A stretch of DNA of 17,896 nt, taken from positions 1 through 17,896 of the forward strand of contig JAGLDM010000189.1 of the NCBI GenBank assembly GCA_023145595.1. The letters run 5' to 3'. The notes beneath the pieces were generated by a model. It was not told the DNA's origin, did no database searches, and saw only the letters and a program-made list of their open reading frames with translations. Origin of the DNA: Flavobacteriaceae bacterium. GTDB taxonomy: Bacteria; Bacteroidota; Bacteroidia; Flavobacteriales; Flavobacteriaceae. Both the position numbers and the translations under genes were made by a program. Positions 1 through 7,484 of this stretch are shown piece after piece (within the stretch, counting starts at the first letter, position 1; the number at the start of each line of letters is the position of its first letter).

Positions 1-576
1 GTTCGTGAAAAACGGCGCCAGATTATCGATTCCACGGTTAAACTTTTTATTGAACATGGCTATCATAAAACCACGACCCGGATGATTGCAAAGGCTGCCA
101 ATTTTTCCATCGGTTCTTTGTACGAATATGTCAGCTCTAAAGAAGATCTCCTGTATCTGGTCTGCAAAACCATTCATGAAGAGGTCCAGGATGCGGTGGA
201 AAAGGCATTGTCAAATACGGATAAGGGAAAAGAACGGCTTGCCCGGGTCATCCGGCAATATTTTTATGTGTGCGATCGGATGGGAGACCATATTCTTCTG
301 ATGTACCAGGTGACCCAGTTTTTACCGGAAAAATGGAAAGTACGAGTCCTGGTCAATGAGTTGAATATCACCGATATTTTTATCAATGCGCTGTCGTCAA
401 TGTCAGGGAAAAAAGCCTTTCCAGCACTGGATGACAAACTATTGAATCTTGTGGGTCACAACATATCCGTCCTGGGTCAGATGTGGGCGTTTCGGCGAGG
501 GCACATGCAGCGCAATTTTACCATTGAGGAATATATTAAGATTCAAACCGATTTTATCCTTGGGTTGATATTTTAA
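1..576 (+). CDS. TetR-family transcriptional regulator (5' end missing)
   Basis: The frame is open from base 1, so the gene starts upstream of the window; an ATG at 82 lies inside the DNA-binding domain and is not the true start. The first 55 or so visible residues form a TetR helix-turn-helix: RRQIIDSTVKLFIEHGYHKT, then a recognition region with AKAANFSIGSLYEYVSSKEDL. The remaining 135 residues are a helical ligand-binding and dimerisation domain ending TDFILGLIF. TetR proteins are usually repressors released by a small ligand, and those next to acyl-CoA genes often sense acyl-CoAs. It lies 107 bp upstream of icmF on the same strand, with a perfect palindrome in the gap, so control of the icmF-thiolase-hbd genes is a reasonable inference. 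The ligand cannot be read from the sequence. Confidence 0.9.
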   Translation, partial: VREKRRQIIDSTVKLFIEHGYHKTTTRMIAKAANFSIGSLYEYVSSKEDLLYLVCKTIHEEVQDAVEKALSNTDKGKERLARVIRQYFYVCDRMGDHILLMYQVTQFLPEKWKVRVLVNELNITDIFINALSSMSGKKAFPALDDKLLNLVGHNISVLGQMWAFRRGHMQRNFTIEEYIKIQTDFILGLIF

Positions 577-647
577 CAGACATAAAATTTTTTATTTATT
601 TTTTTTGCGGTTTATGCCACTTAAATTGTGGTAGATAAATTTTGTTT

Positions 648-661
648 AGTTTGATCAAACT
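648..661. promoter_or_regulatory. Perfect 14-bp palindrome upstream of icmF, candidate operator
   Basis: AGTTTGATCAAACT reads identically on both strands. It lies between the TetR gene and icmF, 22 bp before the first icmF ATG and just upstream of its ribosome site, where a bound repressor would block transcription. TetR-family operators are commonly palindromes of about this length. Binding by the adjacent regulator is inferred. I see no convincing -35/-10 pair in this gap. Confidence 0.5.
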
Positions 662-683
662 CCAGAAGGTCTGAAAAGGAGGA

Positions 684-3600
684 ATGATGAGCACGGAAAT
701 CCAAATCTATAAACCCAGATATTCCGTTAAGGTGGTGACGGCGACATCGCTTTTTGACGGTCATGATGCGGCCATCAATATTATGAGAAGAATTTTGCAG
801 GATTCCGGTGCGGAAGTGATTCACATCGGTCATAACCGGTCTGCAAAAGAGGTGGTGGACGCGGCCATAGAAGAAGATGTACAGGGGATTGCCGTATCCA
901 GTTACCAGGGCGGACATGTCGAATATTTTAAGTATATAAAAGATCTTTTAGACGAAAGAGGTGCATCCCATATTAAGATTTTCGGCGGTGGCGGCGGTGT
1001 GATCATTCCCGCGGAAATGGATGAACTGCATGCCTATGGGATAACCCGGATCTATTCTCCTGAAGATGGTTCAAAAATGGGGCTTCAGGGGATGATCAAC
1101 GATATGATGCAATCCATGGATGCCCCTTCGGTGGACTATGAGAATCTGGCGGTTGAGGATCTGAATATTGAGAATAAATATGTGACGGCAAATTTTATTA
1201 CGGCGGTTCAGGAAGCCAAGGCCGGCGACCGGGATGTGTTTGAAAAAATTATGGCCATCATTTCCAAACGGGCCGACAAACGGGATGTTCCCGTTATCGG
1301 ATTAACCGGAACCGGTGGTGCGGGCAAGTCCTCTTTGACAGATGAATTGATTATCAGAATTCTCCATGATTTTAAAGATGTTCATATCGCCGTTATTTCC
1401 TGTGATCCGTCCAGAAAAAAAACAGGGGGTGCCCTGTTAGGGGACAGGATCAGGATGAATTCCATTGAAACCGGGCGTGTTTATATGCGGTCTCTGGCCA
1501 CAAGACGGTCCCAGACAGAGCTTCCCGATGTTCTTCCCGATGCGATTTCTGTGGTCAAGGCTGCGGGGTATGACATGATTCTGGTGGAAACAGCCGGTAT
1601 CGGTCAGGGAGATTCCCGGGTGGTGGACCTGGTGGATCTGTCCGTCTATGTCATGACCGCAGAATTCGGTGCCCCCTCCCAACTGGAAAAGATCGATATG
1701 CTGGATTATGCGGATATGGTTGTGGTGAACAAGTATGAGAAAAAAGGCAGTGAAGATGCCGTGCGGGATGTGAGAAAACAGGTTCAGAGAAATCGTAAGG
1801 CCTGGGAAACAGATCCAAAAGCGCTGCCCGTATACGGCACCATTGCATCCAAATTTAATGATGACGGGATTACCGCGTTTTATCACGGGCTTCTGGATCT
1901 GATTTTTGAAAAGAAAAACATTCAATATGAGTCCCGTCTGCCCCGAATGGATAAAAAAGAATCTTCTTCGAAAACCATTATTATTCCGGGGGCAAGAACG
2001 CGGTACCTGGCTGAAATTGCCGATGCCGTAAGACACTACCACAAGACAACAACAAACCAGGCAGATGCCGTACGAAACCGGTGGCATTTGATTGAGGCCT
2101 CTAAAACATTGGCGGGCCAGGGCCTTGACCCATTGCCCCAGGTCCTGGAGAAATTAAAGGAAGCGGTTGCCCAGGCCCAGACTCTGGTAGAACCAGAGAC
2201 CGATGGCATTATCGATGACTTCAAGTCCTTAAAGGACCGGTATGAGAAGGATGAACTGGTGTATCATGTCCGGGATAAGGAATTTCGGCTGCCCCTTTAC
2301 ACCCGGTCCCTGTCTCACTCCAAAATTTCGAAAATCGCCCTGCCCCGGTTCACAGATCCGGGAGAAATCTATACCTGGATGCGAAACGAAAATGCTGCCG
2401 GAAATTTTCCGTACACAGCCGGGGTCTTTCCCCTGAAACGGGCGGATGAAGATCCCACCCGGATGTTTGCCGGAGAAGGCGGTCCTGAAGATACCAACCG
2501 GCGGTTCAAACTGCTGTCCGGCAGTTATCCGGCCAAACGGCTGTCCACCGCTTTTGATTCGGTTACCCTTTACGGATTTGATCCGGATACCCGCCCGGAT
2601 ATTTACGGCAAAATCGGCACTTCCGGGGTGAGCATCTGTACCCTGGATGATTTAAAGGCTCTGTATAGCGGATTTGACCTGTGTGCGCCCAATACATCGG
2701 TATCCATGACCATTAATGGCCCGGCCCCCATGATGCTGGCCAAATTCATGAATACGGCCATGGCCCAGCAGATGGATAAGTTTAAAGAACAAAACAATCG
2801 GGAACCGTCGGATGATGAAGCCGCAGCCATCCGGCAGTTTGCCCTGTCCAATGTAAGGGGAACGGTTCAGGCAGATATTTTAAAAGAGGACCAGGGACAG
2901 AATACCTGTATTTTTTCCATTGAATTTGCCCTGAAAATGATGGGGGATATCCAGCAGTATTTTATTGATCATAAGGTCAAAAATTTTTATTCTGTTTCCA
3001 TATCCGGATACCATATTGCCGAGGCCGGGGCAAATCCCATTACCCAATTGGCCCTGACCCTGGCCAACGGGTTTACCTATGTGGAGTATTATCTTTCCCG
3101 GGGAATGGATATCGACAGCTTTGCGCCCTCCCTCTCGTTTTTCTTTTCCAATGGTATGGATCCGGAATATACGGTGATCGGCAGGGTGGCCAGGCGGATC
3201 TGGGCCGTGGCCATGAAATATAAATATGGGGGAAATGAAAAATCCCAGCGGTTGAAATATCATATCCAGACCTCGGGCAGATCCCTGCACAGCCAGGATA
3301 TCCAGTTCAATGATATCCGGACCACGCTCCAGGGGCTGTGTGCCATTTATGACAATTGTAACAGCCTTCACACCAATGCCTTTGATGAAGCCATTACCAC
3401 ACCGTCGGCAGAATCTGTGAGACGCGCCCTGGCCATCCAGTTGATCGTCAACCGGGAGTGGGGATTGACCCAGAATGAAAATCCGCTGCAGGGCAGCTTT
3501 ATCGTGGATGAGCTCACCGATCTTGTGGAAGAGGCCGTTCTCATTGAATTTGAAAGAATTACGGAAAGAGGCGGCGTGCTGGGGGCCATGGAAACCGGGT

Positions 3601-3962
3601 ACCAGAGAGGCAAGATCCAGGAAGAGTCCATGTATTATGAGTACCTGAAGCATTCCGGCGGACTTCCCATTGTGGGGGTGAATACCTTTGAAGATCCGGA
3701 TGCGGATTACGCGGACATGGCAAATCATCTGGAGCTTTCAAGGTCAACGGATGATCAGAAAAAGGCCCAGTTGGCAAAGCTGAAAGCGTTCAAAGAAAGA
3801 CATCAGGACGCATCTGTCCAGGCCATTGCGGACCTGAAACTCACCGCATTAAATGGTGGAAACCTGTTTGAAAGGTTGATGGAGACGGTCCAGGTCTGCA
3901 GTCTGGGAACCATTACTCAGGCCTTGTATGAGGTAGGGGGAAAGTACAGAAGAAATATGTAG
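684..3962 (+). CDS. icmF: Fused isobutyryl-CoA mutase IcmF (B12 domain, GTPase chaperone domain, mutase domain)
   Basis: This adenosylcobalamin enzyme interconverts isobutyryl-CoA and n-butyryl-CoA, with its G-protein chaperone built in. The 1092-residue length is normal for IcmF. The N-terminal cobalamin domain (about 10-140) has DGHDAA with cobalt-ligand His27. The MeaB-like GTPase domain has P-loop GTGGAGKS (209-216), ETAGIGQGD (302-310) and base-recognition motif NKYE (349-352), where NKxD is usual. The C-terminal mutase domain (about 560-1092) has FPYTAGVFP, Phe595 in MFAGEG, Gln739 in GQNT and catalytic His777 in SGYHIAEAG. Phe and Gln at those two positions mark isobutyryl-CoA mutases; methylmalonyl-CoA mutase has Tyr and Arg. 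GGAGG at 678-682 is very close to the ATG at 684, so the ATG at 687 may be the one used. The gene follows a TetR gene and precedes a thiolase. Confidence 0.95.
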   Translation: MMSTEIQIYKPRYSVKVVTATSLFDGHDAAINIMRRILQDSGAEVIHIGHNRSAKEVVDAAIEEDVQGIAVSSYQGGHVEYFKYIKDLLDERGASHIKIFGGGGGVIIPAEMDELHAYGITRIYSPEDGSKMGLQGMINDMMQSMDAPSVDYENLAVEDLNIENKYVTANFITAVQEAKAGDRDVFEKIMAIISKRADKRDVPVIGLTGTGGAGKSSLTDELIIRILHDFKDVHIAVISCDPSRKKTGGALLGDRIRMNSIETGRVYMRSLATRRSQTELPDVLPDAISVVKAAGYDMILVETAGIGQGDSRVVDLVDLSVYVMTAEFGAPSQLEKIDMLDYADMVVVNKYEKKGSEDAVRDVRKQVQRNRKAWETDPKALPVYGTIASKFNDDGITAFYHGLLDLIFEKKNIQYESRLPRMDKKESSSKTIIIPGARTRYLAEIADAVRHYHKTTTNQADAVRNRWHLIEASKTLAGQGLDPLPQVLEKLKEAVAQAQTLVEPETDGIIDDFKSLKDRYEKDELVYHVRDKEFRLPLYTRSLSHSKISKIALPRFTDPGEIYTWMRNENAAGNFPYTAGVFPLKRADEDPTRMFAGEGGPEDTNRRFKLLSGSYPAKRLSTAFDSVTLYGFDPDTRPDIYGKIGTSGVSICTLDDLKALYSGFDLCAPNTSVSMTINGPAPMMLAKFMNTAMAQQMDKFKEQNNREPSDDEAAAIRQFALSNVRGTVQADILKEDQGQNTCIFSIEFALKMMGDIQQYFIDHKVKNFYSVSISGYHIAEAGANPITQLALTLANGFTYVEYYLSRGMDIDSFAPSLSFFFSNGMDPEYTVIGRVARRIWAVAMKYKYGGNEKSQRLKYHIQTSGRSLHSQDIQFNDIRTTLQGLCAIYDNCNSLHTNAFDEAITTPSAESVRRALAIQLIVNREWGLTQNENPLQGSFIVDELTDLVEEAVLIEFERITERGGVLGAMETGYQRGKIQEESMYYEYLKHSGGLPIVGVNTFEDPDADYADMANHLELSRSTDDQKKAQLAKLKAFKERHQDASVQAIADLKLTALNGGNLFERLMETVQVCSLGTITQALYEVGGKYRRNM

Positions 3963-4117
3963 TGCCGACCGAAAACCGCCAATTTTCCCGATTACGGCGT
4001 TGAGCTCAACCAATTTTATAAAACCGGGGTAATCCTCGAAATACTTAATGTATTCCTCCGGTTAAAATTATCGCCCGCCTTGTACTCGGAAAAATTTTCA
4101 GGTTTTCAGTCAGGCAC
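3962..4117. repeat. 156-bp imperfect palindromic, branched intergenic element (MITE- or REP-like)
   Basis: The ends are imperfect inverted repeats: GTGCCGACCGAAAACC at the left, and the complement of GTGCCTGACTGAAAACC at the right. Pairing continues inward through AATTTT, CCGA, TAC, GGCG, AATTTT and AACCGG blocks to an apical hairpin AATAC-TTAAT-GTATT (4040-4054). The left arm carries an extra perfect palindrome, GTTGAGCTCAAC (3999-4010), which would form a side branch, giving a cloverleaf-like fold. The element begins on the last base of the icmF stop codon and ends 27 bp before the thiolase ATG. It could be a non-autonomous mobile repeat, an RNA-processing or stability element, or both. No transposase is present. 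Confidence 0.7.
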
Positions 4118-4144
4118 CATGAAAAAAATAGGAGACCTTTAAAT

Positions 4145-5320
4145 ATGAATACAGCAGTTATCGTCAGTGCCACACGAACCCCTCTGGGAAGTTTTGGCGG
4201 AACATTAAGTACCGTGGGGGCCACCGACCTGGGCGCCCTCGTGATCGAAGAGGCCATTGCCAGGGCGGGTATTGATAACAGCGTTATCAATGAGTGCATC
4301 ATGGGCATGGTGTTGCCCTGTGGGTACGGCCAGAACCCGGGAAAGATTGCTGCGGTAAAAGCGGGTCTGCCCTGGGACGTGGAGTCCATTACAGTGAATA
4401 AAGTGTGCGGGTCATCATTAAAAGCCGTGATGCTGGCGGCCCAGGCCATCCAGTGTGGTGATGCCGATGTGGTGGTGGCCGGGGGTATGGAAAATATGAG
4501 CATGGCCCCCTATTACATGGATAAAGCCCGGTGGGGCCATCGCATGGGACCCGGCAGAATTGAAGATCATATGGTCCATGACGGGCTGTGGGATGTGATC
4601 AATGATTTCCACATGGGCATGTCCAATGAATTGTGCAGTGAAAAATGGGCAGTCTCCAGGGAAGCTCAGGATGCATTTGCGGCACTATCGTATGAAAGAG
4701 CAATGGCAGCCATTGCCACCGGCCGGTTTGCGGATGAAATCGTACCGGTCAAGATTCCCCAGAGAAAAGGCGATCCCCTTATTTTTGATATGGATGAATG
4801 CCCCAAAGAAACCAGTTACCAGGCCCTTTCAACCATGAAACCGGCTTTTAAAAAAGACGGGAAGGGTACTGCCGGAAATGCTTCCATCATCAGTGACGGG
4901 GCTTCAGCCCTTGTGGTCATGAGTGAAAAAAAGGCCGGGGAACTGGGCTGCAGGATCATGGCCACCATTGGTTCCCAGGCATCCTATGGCATTGATATGA
5001 AACATGTTTTGATGGCACCGATTTATGCCATTCCCAAGGTATTGAAAAAAGAGGGCGTGTCCATTTCAGATATCGATCTGTTTGAAATTAATGAAGCCTT
5101 TTCCGGCAGCTCTACAGGGATCAACAGCGTGCTGGAACTTGACCCTGAGCGCGTAAACGTGAATGGCGGAAGCGTTGCCCTGGGGCATCCCATCGGTGCA
5201 TCCGGCGCCAGGGTGTTGACCACCTTACTCTATGAAATGGCAAAACGGGATGTGCATCGCGGTCTTGCCTCTCTTTGCCTGGGGGGTGGAGAAGCTGTTG
5301 CGCTTGTGGTCAACAGGTGA
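4145..5320 (+). CDS. Acetyl-CoA acetyltransferase (biosynthetic-type thiolase)
   Basis: This enzyme condenses two acetyl-CoA to acetoacetyl-CoA or, in reverse, cleaves acetoacetyl-CoA with CoA. At 391 residues it has normal thiolase length, and all catalytic residues are in place: nucleophile Cys88 in [10 protein letters not shown], His348 in [10 protein letters not shown] and Cys378 in CLGGGEA. N-terminal [11 protein letters not shown] and NEAFSGSS near residue 320 are also family motifs. The start is supported by GGAG at 4131-4134, about 10 bp before the ATG. A seven-codon reading frame (4119-4142) ends two bases before this start, but I do not consider it a gene. The gene lies between icmF and hbd on the same strand, fitting a C4 acyl-CoA oxidation or butyrate-type pathway. 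Chain-length preference cannot be settled from sequence. Confidence 0.95.
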   Translation: MNTAVIVSATRTPLGSFGGTLSTVGATDLGALVIEEAIARAGIDNSVINECIMGMVLPCGYGQNPGKIAAVKAGLPWDVESITVNKVCGSSLKAVMLAAQAIQCGDADVVVAGGMENMSMAPYYMDKARWGHRMGPGRIEDHMVHDGLWDVINDFHMGMSNELCSEKWAVSREAQDAFAALSYERAMAAIATGRFADEIVPVKIPQRKGDPLIFDMDECPKETSYQALSTMKPAFKKDGKGTAGNASIISDGASALVVMSEKKAGELGCRIMATIGSQASYGIDMKHVLMAPIYAIPKVLKKEGVSISDIDLFEINEAFSGSSTGINSVLELDPERVNVNGGSVALGHPIGASGARVLTTLLYEMAKRDVHRGLASLCLGGGEAVALVVNR

Positions 5321-5322
5321 TA

Positions 5323-5351
5323 TGACAAATCATTGTCAAAAAAAGGACAAT
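5323..5351 (+). promoter_or_regulatory. Two mutually exclusive small hairpins in the thiolase-hbd gap
   Basis: TGACAA (5323-5328) pairs with TTGTCA (5333-5338) across a 4-nt loop, followed by a run of A. Alternatively ATTGTC (5332-5337) pairs with GACAAT (5346-5351). The middle segment is shared, so only one hairpin can form at a time. Both lie just after the thiolase stop and before the hbd ribosome site. This may be a processing or weak attenuation site, but stems this short also arise by chance. Confidence 0.25.
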
Positions 5352-5392
5352 GAATCAAACGATTGGGAACGACGTATACTTAAGGAGGAAAA

Positions 5393-6283
5393 ATGCAAGT
5401 AAAGACATTTGGTGTTATTGGGTCCGGACAAATGGGCAACGGGATTGCACAGGTTGCCGCCGCCAGCGGCCTTGATGTTGTGATGAGTGATATTAAAGCA
5501 GAATTTTGTGAGAACGGTGTTGCCACCATCACAAAAAACCTTGACCGGATGGTCAAAAAAGAAAAAATCTCCGAGGCTGACAAGGCGGCCATCCTTGGCA
5601 GGATAACGACCACCACTGATTTGAAAGACATGGCATCTGCGGATTTTGTTGTTGAAGCTGCAGTGGAAAGGGAAGACCTGAAATTTAAAATTTTTGAAGA
5701 TCTGGATAAGATCTGTCCCCCCCAGGTGATTCTGGCCACGAACACCTCTTCCATTCCCATTGGTCGAATTGCCGCCAGAACATCCCGGCCGGACAAGGTG
5801 ATCGGGATGCATTTCATGAACCCGGTTCCTGTGATGAAACTGGTTGAGGTCATTAAAGGGCTTGCCACTTCGGATGAGACCTTTGATACCACCTGGAAAT
5901 TGTGCGGGGACTTTGGAAAAACCCCTGCCGAAGCCAATGATTTCCCCGGCTTTATTGCCAACAGGATCCTGATGCCCATGATCAATGAAGCTATCTTCTG
6001 CCTATATCAAAGCGTGGGTAATGCAGAAGATATTGATACAGTAATGAAACTTGGAATGGCACATCCAATGGGGCCATTAGCGTTAGCAGATTTTATTGGA
6101 CTTGATGTATGCCTATCTATTTTAAATGTAATGTATGACGGGTTTAAAAATCCGAAATATGCTCCTTGTCCACTATTGGTAAACATGGTAAACGCAGGGA
6201 AATTAGGTGTGAAATCCGGTGAAGGTTTTTACGATTATTCTGAAAGTAAAAAGGCTGAGGTTATTGCGAAACAATTTTTATAA
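5393..6283 (+). CDS. hbd: 3-hydroxybutyryl-CoA dehydrogenase, chimeric open reading frame
   Basis: This enzyme reversibly oxidises 3-hydroxybutyryl-CoA to acetoacetyl-CoA with NAD(P). The 296-residue frame looks complete. It has a Rossmann fold with GVIGSGQMGNGIAQ (7-20), catalytic-region HFMNPVPVMKLVE with His140, the NRILMPMINEA helix, and a C-terminal domain with HPMGPLALADFIGLD. The start follows a strong AAGGAGG site (5382-5388). The gene changes character near residue 200-209: codons before this point mostly end in G or C, while those after mostly end in A or T, and the C-terminal third (DGFKNPKYAPCPLLVNM, SGEGFYDYSESKKAEVIAKQ) is flavobacterial in style. The N-terminal two thirds belong with the upstream thiolase and icmF. 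The full sequence may therefore not exist in any organism, although its function as read is clear. Confidence 0.85.
   Translation: MQVKTFGVIGSGQMGNGIAQVAAASGLDVVMSDIKAEFCENGVATITKNLDRMVKKEKISEADKAAILGRITTTTDLKDMASADFVVEAAVEREDLKFKIFEDLDKICPPQVILATNTSSIPIGRIAARTSRPDKVIGMHFMNPVPVMKLVEVIKGLATSDETFDTTWKLCGDFGKTPAEANDFPGFIANRILMPMINEAIFCLYQSVGNAEDIDTVMKLGMAHPMGPLALADFIGLDVCLSILNVMYDGFKNPKYAPCPLLVNMVNAGKLGVKSGEGFYDYSESKKAEVIAKQFL
5990..6020. other. Composition breakpoint, probable chimeric junction between two genomes
   Basis: Codons up to about 5989 are mostly G/C-ending (GCC AAC AGG ATC CTG ATG CCC). From about 6017 they are mostly A/T-ending (GGT AAT GCA GAA GAT ATT). The 60-base blocks go from about 50% G+C before 6000 to 38-42% just after and about 32% by 6121-6180. 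Everything left of this point is Desulfobacterota-like and everything right is flavobacterial. The join lies in the conserved MPMINEA region, and the frame is preserved. Confidence 0.8.
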
Positions 6284-6337
6284 GGACACAACAGTTCAGC
6301 CTAAATTTTATTAAGAATCAAGTAATGCAGACGATTA

Positions 6338-7447
6338 TTAGAAATCATCTTCATCGTTTTTTTCTGCTTTTTTATTCCAAATCTTCAATTTATCGTCAAT
6401 CGTAATTCCAGAAATAATCTCTACATTTTCACCATCTGAAATTCCTAATTCAATAATTCGTTTTTCAAATTCTTGTTCTCCTATAAGCACTTCAACATAA
6501 GGTTCTTCTGTTTTTTTATCAAATTGCATAACGGCTTCTCTTATTGAAAGGACACTATACTTTTGCTCCAAAATAATTTCAGCATTGGCACTATAACCTG
6601 CCCGTAAAAAATAACCATCTTCTAAAGCAACATCTGCTTTAATTGTAAATTGAACGGTTCCACTCTCTTCTGTTCCTTTTGGTGCAATAAAGTTTAATTT
6701 CGCAGGGAATTTAGCATCGTCAATCGCCCCAATCACAATCTCTAAATCAGTATTAAGTTCAATTTTACCAACCTCTGCTTCGTCAACTTTTCCTTCAAAA
6801 ATCATTTTTGTCATATCTGCAACAGAAGCTATTGTAGTTCCTGCATTAAAATTGTTTGACTGAATTACTTGATCTCCTTCCTCTACAGGGATTTCCAATA
6901 TCATTCCAGAAGTAGTCGCTCTAATATTAGTGTTTGCTGTACTCCCTGCTCCTCCAGCAGATCCTTTCAAAATAATTTGATAATTATTTTGAGCATTTTT
7001 TAAGTTTTGTTTTGCTTGGCTATAAGCTAATTCTGCATTCTCAAATTCCTGACTTGCTATAACCCCTTTGGCATACAATTTACTTTTTCGATCATAGACA
7101 ACTTTGGCATTTTTTAAACTCAGTTCCAAATTACTCACTTGTCCTTTGGCGTTTATTAAAGATTGTTCATTAGGAACTACGCGAACCGAGGCTATTAAAT
7201 CACCTTTTTTTACAATCGCCCCTTCTTCTAAATAAATTTTATCAATAATTCCAGATATTTGAGGTTTAATTTCCACCTCTTCCAATGGGGTTACTTTACC
7301 AGTCGCTACCGTTTTTTTAATGATATTAGTTTTAAAAGCAGTCTCTGTTTCAAAAGCATTAACAGATTTAGAATTCATTTTACCAAACCATATTAATACA
7401 GCGATTAATGCGATGGCTATAATTGAAAATACTATTGTTTTCTTCAT
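6338..7447 (-). CDS. MacA/HlyD-type periplasmic adaptor (membrane fusion protein)
   Basis: This adaptor would connect an inner-membrane ABC exporter to an outer-membrane TolC-like channel. In order: an N-terminal membrane anchor (about 4-21); the first half of a lipoyl-like domain (about 44-90, ATGKVTPLEEVEIKPQISG and EEGAIVKKGDLIASV); an alpha-helical hairpin with coiled-coil character (about 93-160); the second lipoyl half (about 173-212, TTSGMILEIPVEEGDQV); then beta-barrel and membrane-proximal domains to residue 369. There is no lipobox cysteine, so it is anchored by the transmembrane helix. It is the last gene of a minus-strand set after an ATPase and two permeases, 37 bp downstream of the second permease, and faces hbd convergently. 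No outer-membrane channel gene is present. The exported substrate is unknown. Confidence 0.9.
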   Translation of the reverse strand: MKKTIVFSIIAIALIAVLIWFGKMNSKSVNAFETETAFKTNIIKKTVATGKVTPLEEVEIKPQISGIIDKIYLEEGAIVKKGDLIASVRVVPNEQSLINAKGQVSNLELSLKNAKVVYDRKSKLYAKGVIASQEFENAELAYSQAKQNLKNAQNNYQIILKGSAGGAGSTANTNIRATTSGMILEIPVEEGDQVIQSNNFNAGTTIASVADMTKMIFEGKVDEAEVGKIELNTDLEIVIGAIDDAKFPAKLNFIAPKGTEESGTVQFTIKADVALEDGYFLRAGYSANAEIILEQKYSVLSIREAVMQFDKKTEEPYVEVLIGEQEFEKRIIELGISDGENVEIISGITIDDKLKIWNKKAEKNDEDDF

Positions 7448-7484
7448 TTCTATTCTATTTATTCTAATTTAATTATCTTCTTTA

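Noticed and set aside
582..616. CATAAA/TTTATG inverted repeat with T-rich spacer after the TetR gene as a terminator
   Set aside because: The stem is only 6 bp of mostly A-T pairs with the T-run in the loop rather than after the stem.
1437..2087. Minus-strand open frame of 216 codons opposite icmF
   Set aside because: Same reason: antisense to conserved GTPase-domain coding sequence, Cys/His/Ile-rich low-quality translation.
2880..3728. Long minus-strand open frame of 282 codons opposite icmF
   Set aside because: It is fully covered by the well-supported icmF coding sequence and its translation has no recognisable family; it is a shadow of biased codon use.
4119..4142. Seven-codon reading frame MKKIGDL ending two bases before the thiolase start
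   Set aside because: It has no ribosome site of its own and its codons overlap the GGAG site of the thiolase gene, so it is most simply a chance frame.
5336..5985. Minus-strand open frames opposite hbd
   Set aside because: Antisense shadows of the dehydrogenase; no family resemblance or ribosome sites.
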